Below, in pieces: positions 24,520 to 32,342 of a DNA stretch of 64,000 nucleotides. This DNA comes from JAJCYL01 sp965206015 (GTDB lineage Bacteria > Bacteroidota > Bacteroidia > Cytophagales > Cyclobacteriaceae), in assembly GCA_965206015.1 (NCBI GenBank), contig CBDBIW010000015.1, forward strand, positions 744,001 to 808,000, read 5' to 3'. The notes beneath the pieces are model-generated. The model made no database searches. It worked only from the letters and a program-made list of their open reading frames with translations, and was not told the origin of the DNA. A program made the position numbers and the translations under genes. Numbering within the stretch: the stretch's first letter is position 1; every line of letters starts with the position of its first letter.

Positions 24520-25284
24520 TTACGGATTAAGTCTATTTTCAATCAGTCGCAAGCCCTCAGGAGTAAGCCGTGTGTCGACTATATCAAATTCATCATGAAG
24601 CGGTTTCAGAATACTACTTAAACCTCCTGTGGCTAAAACTTTGCATTCTGTACCTAATTCACTTTTTGTATTCGAAACAAGATGCTTAACGAGGCCAATA
24701 TAACCATGAAGTACACCTGACTGGATGGCATGAATAGTGCTTTTTCCAAGTATGGAATCAGGCAATTCTAAGGGAACCTCTGGAAGTTGAGCAGTATGTT
24801 TGAATAATGATTTAACCGCAGTTTGTAATCCAGGAGCAATTGCCACACCTAAAATTGCATTCCCAGAGACAGTAGTAATCGTAAGGGCAGTACCGAAATC
24901 CACTACTATGCATGGGTCGTTTGGGTAGATGCCGGATGCAGCAATTGCATTGGCAACAAGATCAGAACCTATTTCATGAGGACTATTCAATTTCAGCCCC
25001 AGTTTTTCATAAATTTTTTGACCAAGTACTAATGGCTCTATTCTAAATAATCTCCGTACAAATGTGATTACTGCTTCCCGGTTCTCAGGAACCACACTAC
25101 TGATGACGGCACCATTTATATCCGAAACACTCAAGTTGGCCTCAAGAATCCATTGACGCATTAATGCCTCATAGTCAGACATGCTTTTGTTGGTAGCTGG
25201 CGTTCGCCATTCTGCGACCCAATCCGAACCATTGTGTAGCCCGAAAACTACATCTGAATTTCCTTGATCTATAACTAAAAGCAT
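24520..25284 (-). CDS. coaX: Type III pantothenate kinase
   Basis: The 254-residue protein catalyses the first step of coenzyme A synthesis. It has the ASKHA-fold phosphate motif at the N-terminus (LLVIDQGNSDVVFGL, 2-16; the usual DxGNT), AVISSVVPENREAV, SDLVANAIAA, and the type III motif CIVVDFGTALTITTV around residue 125, plus VLATGGLSSI. Gln in place of Val/Ala in DQGNS is a minor variation. It precedes the gamma carbonic anhydrase gene in an apparent two-gene operon. Confidence 0.94.
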   Translation of the reverse strand: MLLVIDQGNSDVVFGLHNGSDWVAEWRTPATNKSMSDYEALMRQWILEANLSVSDINGAVISSVVPENREAVITFVRRLFRIEPLVLGQKIYEKLGLKLNSPHEIGSDLVANAIAASGIYPNDPCIVVDFGTALTITTVSGNAILGVAIAPGLQTAVKSLFKHTAQLPEVPLELPDSILGKSTIHAIQSGVLHGYIGLVKHLVSNTKSELGTECKVLATGGLSSILKPLHDEFDIVDTRLTPEGLRLIENRLNP

Positions 25285-25341
25285 ATTTGAGTTCTCTGTA
25301 GTTTTAAAATTACACAGAGTAATTATTTCTATTGATTTTTA

Positions 25342-25379
25342 TTTATTTAAGTATTAAAATTTTATTTAAGTATTAAAAT
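25342..25379. repeat. Perfect 19-bp tandem duplication
   Basis: TTTATTTAAGTATTAAAAT occurs twice head to tail (25342-25360 and 25361-25379) with no mismatch and no spacer. It lies between coaX and the decayed gene remnant at 25389. Two further tandem duplications of 19-20 bp occur in this window, inside plsX and dctM. Confidence 0.95.
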
Positions 25380-25388
25380 TCGACTATA

Positions 25389-25693
25389 AAATTCATCTGC
25401 CTGGAAGATATTGACAAACGGCGTACCATTAAGGGTTTTGACAACTTAGGTTTTGAAATGCAAGAAGCCTTTGAGGAATTGTATCCAAACGGTTACAGGG
25501 ATTACCAGGAGAAGATATTCAGAGTGACCAATGCCTAAGAATGAGAACTTTTTTGTAGCTCCCATGGAGACTGAAGATGCCATTTAACTTGTAAAAGCCG
25601 TCAAAAGGCGATGAGGAGGATGAATTTAAGGACGATGGGGACAAACCTGCTAAGGAGGAAGATTCAATTGAAGAAGACATTGGTCGGGATTAA
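25389..25693 (+). pseudogene. Remnant of a conserved Bacteroidota protein with acidic tail
   Basis: The plus strand encodes FICLEDIDKRRTIKGFDNLG, FEMQEAFEELYPNGYRDYQE, KIFRVTNA, stop. After a one-base shift it continues as MPKNENFFVAPMETEDAI, stop, LVKAVKRR, and after another shift as GDEEDEFKDDGDKPAKEEDS to IGRD, stop. The order (RTIxGFxxLxxEMxxAFxxxYPxGY, then NxxFFVxPxETEDA, then an acidic Asp/Glu tail) recalls a short uncharacterised Bacteroidota protein. Two frameshifts, one nonsense codon and no start codon mark it as dead. Its end overlaps the queA stop. Confidence 0.55.
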
Positions 25694-26889
25694 TCGTCAG
25701 GTAAAAGTAAAGACGAATCTCCATACGATAGAAAACGATAATCACTTGCTAGAGCATCCTCATATATTCTTCTCCAATCATTCCCAATAAAAGCGGCAAT
25801 TAGTAAGATTAGAGAACTTTTTGGTTGATGAAAATTGGTGATCAAACCATGACATAATTGAAATTTATACCCGGGATAAATATAAATGCCAGTATCTCCA
25901 ATAATCGTATCTACCCCATCCTGATTCATTCTATTGAGAATTGCCTCAAGAGCTTTATCTATTGAGGGTAAATTTTCAAACCCTGTCTTATAAGGTAATT
26001 CTTTAGAAATTTTAAATGCGGAACTTTTATCATTTAGCAGTTGTACCCCATGCCAATACATACTTTCAAGGCTACGCATGGAGGTTGTGCCAACTGGGAT
26101 GATATGATTTTTTTGATTGACAATGGCCTCAATGTTTTGTTTGGAGATTACAATTTGCTCTTGATGCATTTTGTGATCTGTAACAAACTCAGACTTGACG
26201 GGCTGGAATGTTCCCGCTCCAACATGAAGTGTTAAATGGTCAATAGCGTGATTAGCCGACTTAAGTTCCTTAATAATATTTTCTGTAATGTGTAGGCCGG
26301 CAGTTGGAGCAGCAACTGCCCCTTCAGCTTTTGAATAGACTGTTTGATACCAATGTTTGTCTTCATTTACAGGTTTGCGATTAAGATATGGTGGCAATGG
26401 AACCTGCCCAGTAGCTTCAACAATCTCGGCAAAACTGTATAGGGAGTCATCCCAGGAAAACCGCACATGATTATCGGCGTAATTGATTAATTCCAGACGA
26501 AGGTTTACCTCCTTAGAACCCAATTCCACCTGTAGGAATAGGATTTCAGACCGCCATTTCTTCTTATTGCCAATCAGACAGTGCCATGCACATTCATTTT
26601 TGGTCTCCATTACCTTAGAGATGACAGTACTTGGGGAAACAGGATTTAGTAAGAATATCTCTATTTTGCCACCAGTTGGCCTGGAGGCCACAATTCTGGC
26701 TGGGATGACTTTGGTGTCATTAAAGAATAATAGACTCTTTTCTGGCAGTAGCTCTGAAATTTCAGTGAAATTATGATGAGATATCTGACCTGCCCGATAG
26801 ACGATCAGACGTGATTGGTCCCGTTGGGGTAAAGGATGTAACGCAATCCTGCCGGAAGGCAAATCATAATTGAACTCCTCCAATTTCAT
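25690..26889 (-). CDS. queA: QueA-like tRNA ribosyltransferase-isomerase
   Basis: SAM-dependent enzyme of queuosine synthesis that transfers and isomerises the ribose of SAM onto preQ1 in tRNA. Recognisable blocks are FNYDLPSGRIALHPLPQRDQ near the N-terminus, LLFFNDTKVIPARI (53-66), WYQTVYSKAEGAVAAPTAGL followed by HIT (central signature), HVGAGTFQPVKSE and ITNFHQPKSSLILLIAAF. At 399 residues it is about 50 longer than the classical enzyme, mainly through an insertion after residue 95. Bacteroidota may carry both a standard and a long version; this is the long one, so the exact substrate is less certain than the fold. Confidence 0.85.
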   Translation of the reverse strand: MKLEEFNYDLPSGRIALHPLPQRDQSRLIVYRAGQISHHNFTEISELLPEKSLLFFNDTKVIPARIVASRPTGGKIEIFLLNPVSPSTVISKVMETKNECAWHCLIGNKKKWRSEILFLQVELGSKEVNLRLELINYADNHVRFSWDDSLYSFAEIVEATGQVPLPPYLNRKPVNEDKHWYQTVYSKAEGAVAAPTAGLHITENIIKELKSANHAIDHLTLHVGAGTFQPVKSEFVTDHKMHQEQIVISKQNIEAIVNQKNHIIPVGTTSMRSLESMYWHGVQLLNDKSSAFKISKELPYKTGFENLPSIDKALEAILNRMNQDGVDTIIGDTGIYIYPGYKFQLCHGLITNFHQPKSSLILLIAAFIGNDWRRIYEDALASDYRFLSYGDSSLLLPDD

Positions 26890-27017
26890 TAACTATGTCA
26901 ACATCAATTTCAGTCCAAAGAATAGCCAAAAAAGTGAAAGGGCAAAGCACTCTGGATAAATTGAACCGGAGACTATCAAGAATCTCTCTCTTCTGTCAAA
27001 ACTGAAGTGCTATTTCC

Positions 27018-27025
27018 TATTTTTG
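27018..27025 (+). promoter_or_regulatory. Candidate -7 promoter element of the TPR-thrS operon
   Basis: The bases TATTTTTG match TAnnTTTG exactly and lie 17 bases before the chosen ATG of the TPR lipoprotein gene. No clear -33 element is seen. Confidence 0.4.
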
Positions 27026-27042
27026 TAGTTATAAATTTATCG

Positions 27043-28134
27043 ATGTCATTAAGAATTGGTCTTTTATTGTTTATTGCGTCTGTGTCTTGTGATTTACACT
27101 ACGGCACCGACAAAATCGAGAACCCGGCCTTCAATAGCGCAGCGAATCAAGTGGTGTTGGCGGCAATTGACCACGAACTAAACGAGCGTCCCAACGATGG
27201 GATTTTGCTAAAAAGAAAGGTGAGGTTTCTCGAATCTGCTGAGTGGCCAGCCGGTAGTCTCAGCACTATAGAACGAGCAGTTGAAGCTCTCCCAGATGAT
27301 GGGGAGTTGTTCTATATCAAAGCTCGTTTTCATTTGGAGAATGATGAATTGACACCAGCTATAATAGCCATGGGGAAAGCCGGGCGTTTGGGGTACTTAA
27401 CAGCAGAATATTTCTCAGTTTACGCACAGGTCCTTTTAAAAGCAGGAGAAGCTGAAGAAGCGCTTAAACAAGCCAATCGCTTTAAGCAGTTGGATCCTGA
27501 GAATTATAGAACTGATTTCCTGAAAGGAAAGATTTATTATGATCTAGGCGATACCATTCAGGCTATCGAATCATTTGACGTCGCTTTTGACAAGCAGAAG
27601 ATGGATGAAGAGCTTAATTTACTACTACTAGACATTTTGCTTTCGCGGAATGATACCGCTCGATTTGGTCAGGTGACTGGAGATATAAAGCAGACAGATC
27701 AGGGATGGTTGCTAAAAGTAGCGAGGTTAAAAGATAGTTACGGGTTAAGAGATGATGCGATAAGCGATTTGAGATCTATACTGAACAATGATCAAAATTT
27801 TTTGCCGGCGATTTTATACCTCAGTCAGAGTTATTTTGAAAAGACCTATTATGATTCTGCCAGATACTTTTCAACCATGGCCATTTCAATGGATAGTTTG
27901 AAATTGGTGGCGAGATTAACAAAGGCGAGATCTTACGAAAAACAATATCAGTACGGTGAGGCAATCACAGAATATCAGAATTTAATATCGATCGATTCTA
28001 CCTACCAAAATGCTGCTGAAGAACTCAATGAGGTCTATAGAAAAGTTGCATATTTGCGGCGATTAAGGGAAGAGAGAGATGCGGTTCCGCAATTTGACTT
28101 GGGACCGACTAGAAAAACAAATAGTAATAATTAA
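27043..28134 (+). CDS. TPR-repeat lipoprotein
   Basis: I start at the ATG at 27043 because it gives a short lipoprotein signal, MSLRIGLLLFIASVSC, with the acylated cysteine at 16. The open frame extends 12 codons further. The mature 347 residues are helical repeats of TPR type: AVEALPDDGELFYIKARFHL, AYAQVLLKAGEAEEALKQAN, DFLKGKIYYDLGDTIQAIES, YLSQSYFEKTYYDSARYFST and KQYQYGEAITEYQNLISI. TPR lipoproteins usually act as scaffolds at the envelope; the partner is unknown. The stop is one base before the thrS ATG, so expression is coupled to threonyl-tRNA synthetase. Confidence 0.8.
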   Translation: MSLRIGLLLFIASVSCDLHYGTDKIENPAFNSAANQVVLAAIDHELNERPNDGILLKRKVRFLESAEWPAGSLSTIERAVEALPDDGELFYIKARFHLENDELTPAIIAMGKAGRLGYLTAEYFSVYAQVLLKAGEAEEALKQANRFKQLDPENYRTDFLKGKIYYDLGDTIQAIESFDVAFDKQKMDEELNLLLLDILLSRNDTARFGQVTGDIKQTDQGWLLKVARLKDSYGLRDDAISDLRSILNNDQNFLPAILYLSQSYFEKTYYDSARYFSTMAISMDSLKLVARLTKARSYEKQYQYGEAITEYQNLISIDSTYQNAAEELNEVYRKVAYLRRLREERDAVPQFDLGPTRKTNSNN

Positions 28135-28135
28135 G

Positions 28136-30079
28136 ATGAGTGAGTTGATTAAAGTGACCCTGCCAGATGGGTCTGAAAGGGAATATCCTAAAGGATCATC
28201 AAGCATGGATGTTGCTCTGAGTATTAGCGAGGGATTAGCGAGGAATGTGTTGGCTGCGAAAGTAGATGGTGAAGTTGTTGATGCCAATCGAGCAATTGAT
28301 TCTGACTCAAAAGTTCAGCTGTTGACATGGAATGATGATGAGGGTAAAAGTACATATTGGCATTCATCGGCTCATCTAATGGCAGAAGCGCTTGAGGCAT
28401 TATATCCAGGTATCAAATTTGGTATTGGACCCGCAATAGAAGGAGGTTTCTATTATGACGTTGATTTTGGAGAGCAGGAGTTCAATGCTCAAGATTTGAA
28501 GCAGTTAGAGGATAAAATGCTTGAGCTTGCGAGAAACAAGAATTCATATGAAAGGACAGAAGTAAGTAAAGCGGACGCTGAAAAGTATTTCAAAGAAAAA
28601 GGAGACGAGTACAAATTAGACCTTATAAAAGACCTTGAAGATGGGACTATTACCTTTTACAAGCAGGGCAATTTTACTGATTTGTGTAAGGGTCCACATA
28701 TTCCAAATACTGGGATTATTAAGGCAGCGAAAATATTAAATGTTGCGGCTGCCTATTGGCGTGGTGATGAGAATAATAAGCAATTAACACGATTGTATGG
28801 GATAACATTTCCAAAACAAAAGGAATTGACACAGCATTTGGAGATGCTTGAAGAAGCAAAGAAACGTGATCATAGAAAAATTGGTCAGGAGCTGGAGTTA
28901 TTTGCTTTTTCAGAAAAGGTGGGAATGGGACTGCCATTGTGGCTTCCTAAGGGAACTGCACTCAGAGAACGATTGGAACAGTTCCTAAGAGCGGCACAGG
29001 CGAAGGCTGGTTATAGTCCGGTTGTTACGCCCCATATTGGCAATAAGAACCTCTACATTACATCTGGTCACTATGAAAAGTATGGCAGTGATTCATTCCA
29101 ACCAATAAGTACTCCAAAAGAAGGTGAGGAGTTTATGCTCAAACCGATGAACTGCCCTCATCATTGTGAGATATATAAAGTAAGACCAAGATCATATAAA
29201 GAACTACCCTTGCGATTAGCCGAATTTGGTAATGTCTATCGCTATGAGCAAAGTGGTGAATTGCATGGTCTTACCAGGGTTAGAAGTTTCACGGTTGATG
29301 ATGCTCATATCTTTTGCCGACCTGATCAGGTTGAGGAAGAATTTAAAGCAGTCATAGACCTGGTTCTATATGTTTTTAAGTCATTAGGGTTCGAGAATTT
29401 TACTGCACAGATTTCTTTACGTGACCCTGAAAATAAGGAGAAGTACATTGGGGAGGATGAAGCATGGGACAAAGCAGAAGCTGCAATTATTAAAACGGCT
29501 ACAGAAAAAGGACTTCCTACCGTGGTTGAGCTCGGTGAGGCAGCATTTTATGGACCAAAGTTAGATTTCATGGTTAAGGATGCCTTGAATAGAAGTTGGC
29601 AATTGGGTACTATTCAGGTTGATTATCAATTACCAGAACGATTCGGGTTAGAATATATCGGGGCAGATAATGAAAAACATCGCCCTGTTATGATTCACAG
29701 AGCACCATTTGGTTCAATGGAAAGGTTTGTTGCCGTGTTAATTGAACATTGTGCAGGTAATTTTCCTTTGTGGCTGACTCCTGAGCAAGTCGCAGTCCTC
29801 CCGATATCTGAAAAATACCAGGAATATGCGGAGTCGGTTTTCAATCAGTTGAAAGCGCATGGTATTACAGGGTTCATGGATGAAAGAGACGAAAAAATTG
29901 GGAGAAAGATCCGTGATGCTGAAGTTCAAAAAGTACCATTCATGCTCATAGTTGGTGAGAAAGAACAAGAAAGTAGTAGTGTCTCGGTTCGTGAACACAC
30001 TAAGGGAGATCTGGGCAGCTTGAAAGTCGATGAGTTTATCAATGAGTTTGACAGGAGGGTGGCTGAGGCTATTGGCTGA
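28136..30079 (+). CDS. thrS: Threonyl-tRNA synthetase
   Basis: Class II synthetase of 647 residues from the ATG at 28136; the frame runs 19 codons further upstream, inside the TPR gene. Order of domains: TGS domain (VTLPDGSEREYPKGSSSMDV), editing domain with HSSAHLMAEALE (HxxxH), catalytic core with the zinc-ligand segment MNCPHHCEIYKVRPRSYKEL, motif 2 EFGNVYRYEQSGELHGL, TRVRSFTVDDAHIF, motif 3 MIHRAPFGSMERFVAVLIEH, and the anticodon-binding domain (VLPISEKYQEYA, DERDEKIGRKIRDAE). In most Bacteroidota infC-rpmI-rplT follow. Here thrS is followed by a protease fragment and phage debris. Confidence 0.97.
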   Translation: MSELIKVTLPDGSEREYPKGSSSMDVALSISEGLARNVLAAKVDGEVVDANRAIDSDSKVQLLTWNDDEGKSTYWHSSAHLMAEALEALYPGIKFGIGPAIEGGFYYDVDFGEQEFNAQDLKQLEDKMLELARNKNSYERTEVSKADAEKYFKEKGDEYKLDLIKDLEDGTITFYKQGNFTDLCKGPHIPNTGIIKAAKILNVAAAYWRGDENNKQLTRLYGITFPKQKELTQHLEMLEEAKKRDHRKIGQELELFAFSEKVGMGLPLWLPKGTALRERLEQFLRAAQAKAGYSPVVTPHIGNKNLYITSGHYEKYGSDSFQPISTPKEGEEFMLKPMNCPHHCEIYKVRPRSYKELPLRLAEFGNVYRYEQSGELHGLTRVRSFTVDDAHIFCRPDQVEEEFKAVIDLVLYVFKSLGFENFTAQISLRDPENKEKYIGEDEAWDKAEAAIIKTATEKGLPTVVELGEAAFYGPKLDFMVKDALNRSWQLGTIQVDYQLPERFGLEYIGADNEKHRPVMIHRAPFGSMERFVAVLIEHCAGNFPLWLTPEQVAVLPISEKYQEYAESVFNQLKAHGITGFMDERDEKIGRKIRDAEVQKVPFMLIVGEKEQESSSVSVREHTKGDLGSLKVDEFINEFDRRVAEAIG

Positions 30080-30085
30080 ATAACC

Positions 30086-30587
30086 TTATTTTATTTGTTC
30101 GAAAGCCGATTGGAGGATTGTGTCATTACCCAATAGAGAATCTGTTTCATTTATCCATAGCGGTACATCTGGGAAAAGACCAATAAATTGATAATCCCCA
30201 CCTTCGGGAAGATCCTTCTGCGTATTGGAAGTTCTCATTTTCCAGCCGTTAGATAATTCTTTGAATAACGGGTTACCGCTCCCGCCACCGGTTGTATCTC
30301 CCATTATTGTGACGTGAGGCATGGTTCTCATCCCGGCTATGAACCATTCTGTTGTGCTAAAACATCTGCGATTAGTAAGAACAATAACTGGTTTAGTGAA
30401 GCGTGTACCTTTATGTACTTTGGTTGTAGCTGAAATCCAGGGCCCAAACTCATCCCTATCACCAATCCTCCTTCGTTCACTTAAAAAGAGCCTTTCTTGG
30501 TCATTGAATCTGGAAATTATGATGTCAGCGTTGTCTGAATTTCCGCCACCATTTGACCTGACATCTATTATGATGCCAATTATCCTG
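30086..30587 (-). pseudogene. C-terminal fragment of an S41 family peptidase
   Basis: About 165 codons give the C-terminal core of a carboxy-terminal-processing type (S41) protease: IIIDVRSNGGGNSDNADIII, PVIVLTNRRCFSTTEWFIAG (with the nucleophile-type Ser before TTE) and TGGGSGNPLFKELSNGWKM. Family members have another 150 or more residues before IIIDVRSNGGG. Here the homology ends near 30587, exactly where phage-like sequence on the other strand starts, so the 5' part was lost by insertion or deletion. The surviving frame is open to the stop. Confidence 0.75.
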
Positions 30588-30749
30588 GACACGCTGACCG
30601 TATCCTATGCACCGGGCGACGGGGAACTGGTCACCGACCATCTCAGGCATATCCGATTTATGGAGAGTATGAAAGAAATGAAGCAGGGGGACGCTTTTGC
30701 CGAGATCACCCTGCCGATCATGTTTTTGGACTTAAAACACCAGATATAA
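30588..30749 (+). pseudogene. C-terminal fragment of a phage-like protein
   Basis: The plus frame reads LDTLTVSYAPGDGELVTDHL, RHIRFMESMKEMKQGDAF, AEITLPIMFLDLKHQI, stop. Codons are markedly richer in G and C than in the neighbouring genes, and the fragment immediately precedes a tail-chaperone pair and a tape-measure start. This suggests a truncated tail-module gene. I cannot name the protein. Its N-terminal part was lost at the junction with the S41 fragment. Confidence 0.45.
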
Positions 30750-30863
30750 ATCAATTAAGAATTGAGCATTAAAAATGAAAAATGAAAACCATGAAACGAT
30801 CACTGCTGACATGGATCAACTCATTCTTAATTCTACATTTTTAATTTTTAATTAAACAAACCA

Positions 30864-31157
30864 ATGGCAAAAGCGAGCAAAGAACAAATCAGGGAATGGA
30901 AAGTAAAATATGGCAGGGTATACGAGGTAGAAGTCGATGACTACCGCTGTTATTTGAAGCCTCCGACACGTCAAACGTTGAGCCTTTCAATGAGCTACGA
31001 AAATAAAGACCCACTAAAGGCGGACGAGGTGCTGTTACAAAATTGCTGGATAGCGGGAGATGAGCAGATAAAGACGGATTTAAACCTGTTTTTGACTCTC
31101 CGACCCCACCTGGCGGAGTTGTTTGAGCTAAAAAAAAGCAAGTTTATCAAGCACTAG
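30864..31157 (+). CDS. Phage tail assembly chaperone-like protein (G product)
   Basis: A 97-residue protein, MAKASKEQIREWKVKYGRVY with LKPPTRQTLSLSMSYENKDP and LQNCWIAGDEQIKTDLNLFL, resembling the small tail-assembly chaperones encoded just before the tape-measure gene in Bacteroidota prophages. Near its 3' end the in-frame sequence CTA AAA AAA AGC contains A-AAA-AAA (31130-31136) in the exact phase for -1 slippage. A downstream frame continues to 31318, recalling lambda gpG/gpGT. A 110-base AT-rich gap with partial inverted repeats precedes it. Whether the remnant is still expressed is unknown. Confidence 0.6.
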   Translation: MAKASKEQIREWKVKYGRVYEVEVDDYRCYLKPPTRQTLSLSMSYENKDPLKADEVLLQNCWIAGDEQIKTDLNLFLTLRPHLAELFELKKSKFIKH

Positions 31158-31318
31158 CTACGTGTTCGGGGGGCATAGCAGCGGATTATATCGGGTTTGT
31201 GAACACACTCATGCGGTATTATCTGCACGTGAACCCCGATGCGTTGAATGACATGGAGTGGGCGCAGACCTACGCTCACCTCAGCGTGATACGAAAGCAG
31301 GAAGCAAAAGGGGATTAG
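31130..31318 (+). CDS. -1 frame extension of the tail chaperone (T region)
   Basis: After -1 slippage on A-AAA-AAA the reading frame continues KQVYQALATCSGGIAADYIG, FVNTLMRYYLHVNPDALNDM, EWAQTYAHLSVIRKQEAKGD, stop (31316-31318). This adds 60 residues to the first 91 of the upstream protein for a 151-residue fusion. The frame has an in-frame TGA just upstream of the slip site and no usable start codon before an internal ATG, so it is only sensibly translated through the frameshift. It could alternatively be one gene broken by a one-base loss, but two-frame chaperones at this position are the rule in tailed phages. Confidence 0.5.
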   Translation, partial: KKKQVYQALATCSGGIAADYIGFVNTLMRYYLHVNPDALNDMEWAQTYAHLSVIRKQEAKGD

Positions 31319-31485
31319 TTAAACATAAACGTCAGCACTCTCCACGACCAGCGGAAAAAACGATACATAAGTACCAGAGTGAGGCACGTAAAAATAGCAG
31401 AATCCAGGGTGGAAATACTTCCTGAGCCATCATCAAGAAGAAAAAGCCACCACATAAAAAGGAAAAAAGAGATGACATAACGCAT
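31315..31485 (-). CDS. Possible 56-residue two-helix membrane protein, antisense
   Basis: The minus strand has an ATG-initiated ORF that exactly fills the gap between the tail-chaperone pair and the tape-measure start. It begins MRYVISFFLFMWWLFLLDDG, continues SGSISTLDSAIFTCLTLVLM, and ends YRFFRWSWRVLTFMFN. Two hydrophobic helices are separated by an acidic hinge. Its start overlaps the tape-measure ATG and its stop overlaps the T-region stop on the opposite strand. No family is recognised; chance cannot be excluded for an ORF this short. Confidence 0.35.
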   Translation of the reverse strand: MRYVISFFLFMWWLFLLDDGSGSISTLDSAIFTCLTLVLMYRFFRWSWRVLTFMFN

Positions 31486-31660
31486 GACAGGTATAAGCTA
31501 CGATATTGTAATAAAAGATTTTGCTACCAGTACGTTGTCAAAGCTACAAAAGTCTTCGCTAAAAACCGAGGGTGCCGTGCGCAAGATGCTGCGTAGCCTG
31601 CCTGAGGGAAGCAAGAACGCCACGCCCAGCATCGACAGCCTGCGATTTAAACTGGATAAA
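31484..31660 (+). pseudogene. N-terminal fragment of a phage tail tape-measure protein
   Basis: The frame starts MTGISYDIVIKDFATSTLSK, continues LQKSSLKTEGAVRKMLRSLP and EGSKNATPSIDSLRFKLDKL, then runs into unrelated sequence and a stop at 31735. The beginning (a short xYxIxIKDxxTxxLxKL segment followed by helical, Ser/Arg-rich sequence) and the position right after the chaperone pair fit the start of a tape-measure protein. Those proteins have hundreds of residues, and only about 60 remain. Confidence 0.5.
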
Positions 31661-31767
31661 TTACCTTTTGAATTTTCAAAAATTGCCCAGTTGTTAGTAT
31701 TATTATCAAATTCCTCATTAAACTCAAGCGGTTGAGCAAAGAGCCTGAATAATTCATGAGGAAAATA
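31661..31767 (-). pseudogene. Fragment of a secreted protein
   Basis: The minus strand is open from 31767 and reads YFPHELFRLFAQPLEFNEEF then DNNTNNWAIFENSKGNL before entering the reversed tape-measure fragment. LFAQPLEFNEEFDNNTNNW looks like a signal-peptide end followed by the start of a mature secreted protein. No start codon survives. It may be the other side of the gene interrupted by the phage-derived segment, but continuity with the S41 fragment cannot be shown. Confidence 0.3.
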
Positions 31768-31810
31768 CTATGTAAGGAAATGCTTTATTCAGACGCATAA
31801 ATTTTCAGAT

Positions 31811-32275
31811 ATGAACGGTGCCAAAATTAATAAAATGGGAGTACTACTCATTCCAATTGCTATTACGTTTCTTTTTCAAGGTTGTAACCTCCCCAAAAAC
31901 ACTGATACCGCCATTTCAGGTTTCTGGCTCCCCAAAAAGTATGTTATGATCAATGGTGAATCCAAAGACGTTTCCGGGCACATTTCATTCGGCAGCAACC
32001 AATGGTCAGTCGTATTTTTTATTCTTGATGATGACGGCAATCCCATGAACGCCTCCGCTGAAGGTGGAGAATACCTTTTAGAAAAGAACAACCTGACTTT
32101 TTGGCACTCATACAATTTTTCGGACACAAGTAAGGGAATTACCGGAAACCTTACTAAGACGGTCTCGTCAAAAGATAATAGGCAGAAGGAGTTTTGTCAT
32201 ATTGAGCTTGAGGAAGATACCCTTGTGATATACTTCCCCAGTGGCAACGCCATGATTTTTTCAAAAAGTACCTAG
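31811..32275 (+). CDS. Putative lipoprotein, lipocalin-like
   Basis: A 154-residue protein with a lipoprotein signal peptide (MGVLLIPIAITFLFQGC, cysteine at 25 after FQG). The mature part begins with GFWLPKKYVMINGESKD and continues with beta-strand-rich sequence (HISFGSNQWSVVFFIL, GEYLLEKNNLTFWHSY, CHIELEEDTLVIYFPSG). This pattern, G-x-W-x5-Y near the start and then alternating strands, is that of small lipocalin-like lipoproteins of Bacteroidota. The function is unknown. It stands alone between the phage scar and the 2OG oxygenase gene. Confidence 0.65.
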   Translation: MNGAKINKMGVLLIPIAITFLFQGCNLPKNTDTAISGFWLPKKYVMINGESKDVSGHISFGSNQWSVVFFILDDDGNPMNASAEGGEYLLEKNNLTFWHSYNFSDTSKGITGNLTKTVSSKDNRQKEFCHIELEEDTLVIYFPSGNAMIFSKST

Positions 32276-32342
32276 CCAGTCATCATGCATGTGGTTTTTG
32301 TAACCTTCAGAATCGTTAAATTCAGAAACAATTAATAATCAA

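Noticed and set aside
30321..30749. 142-codon plus ORF
   Set aside because: Its first half is antisense to the S41 fragment; only the part after about 30588 is plausible phage coding sequence.
30750..30863. AT-rich partial inverted repeat (ATTAAGAATT ... TTCTTAATT)
   Set aside because: Such AT-rich intergenic filler is common in Bacteroidota, and the arms are interrupted; not a convincing terminator or mobile element.
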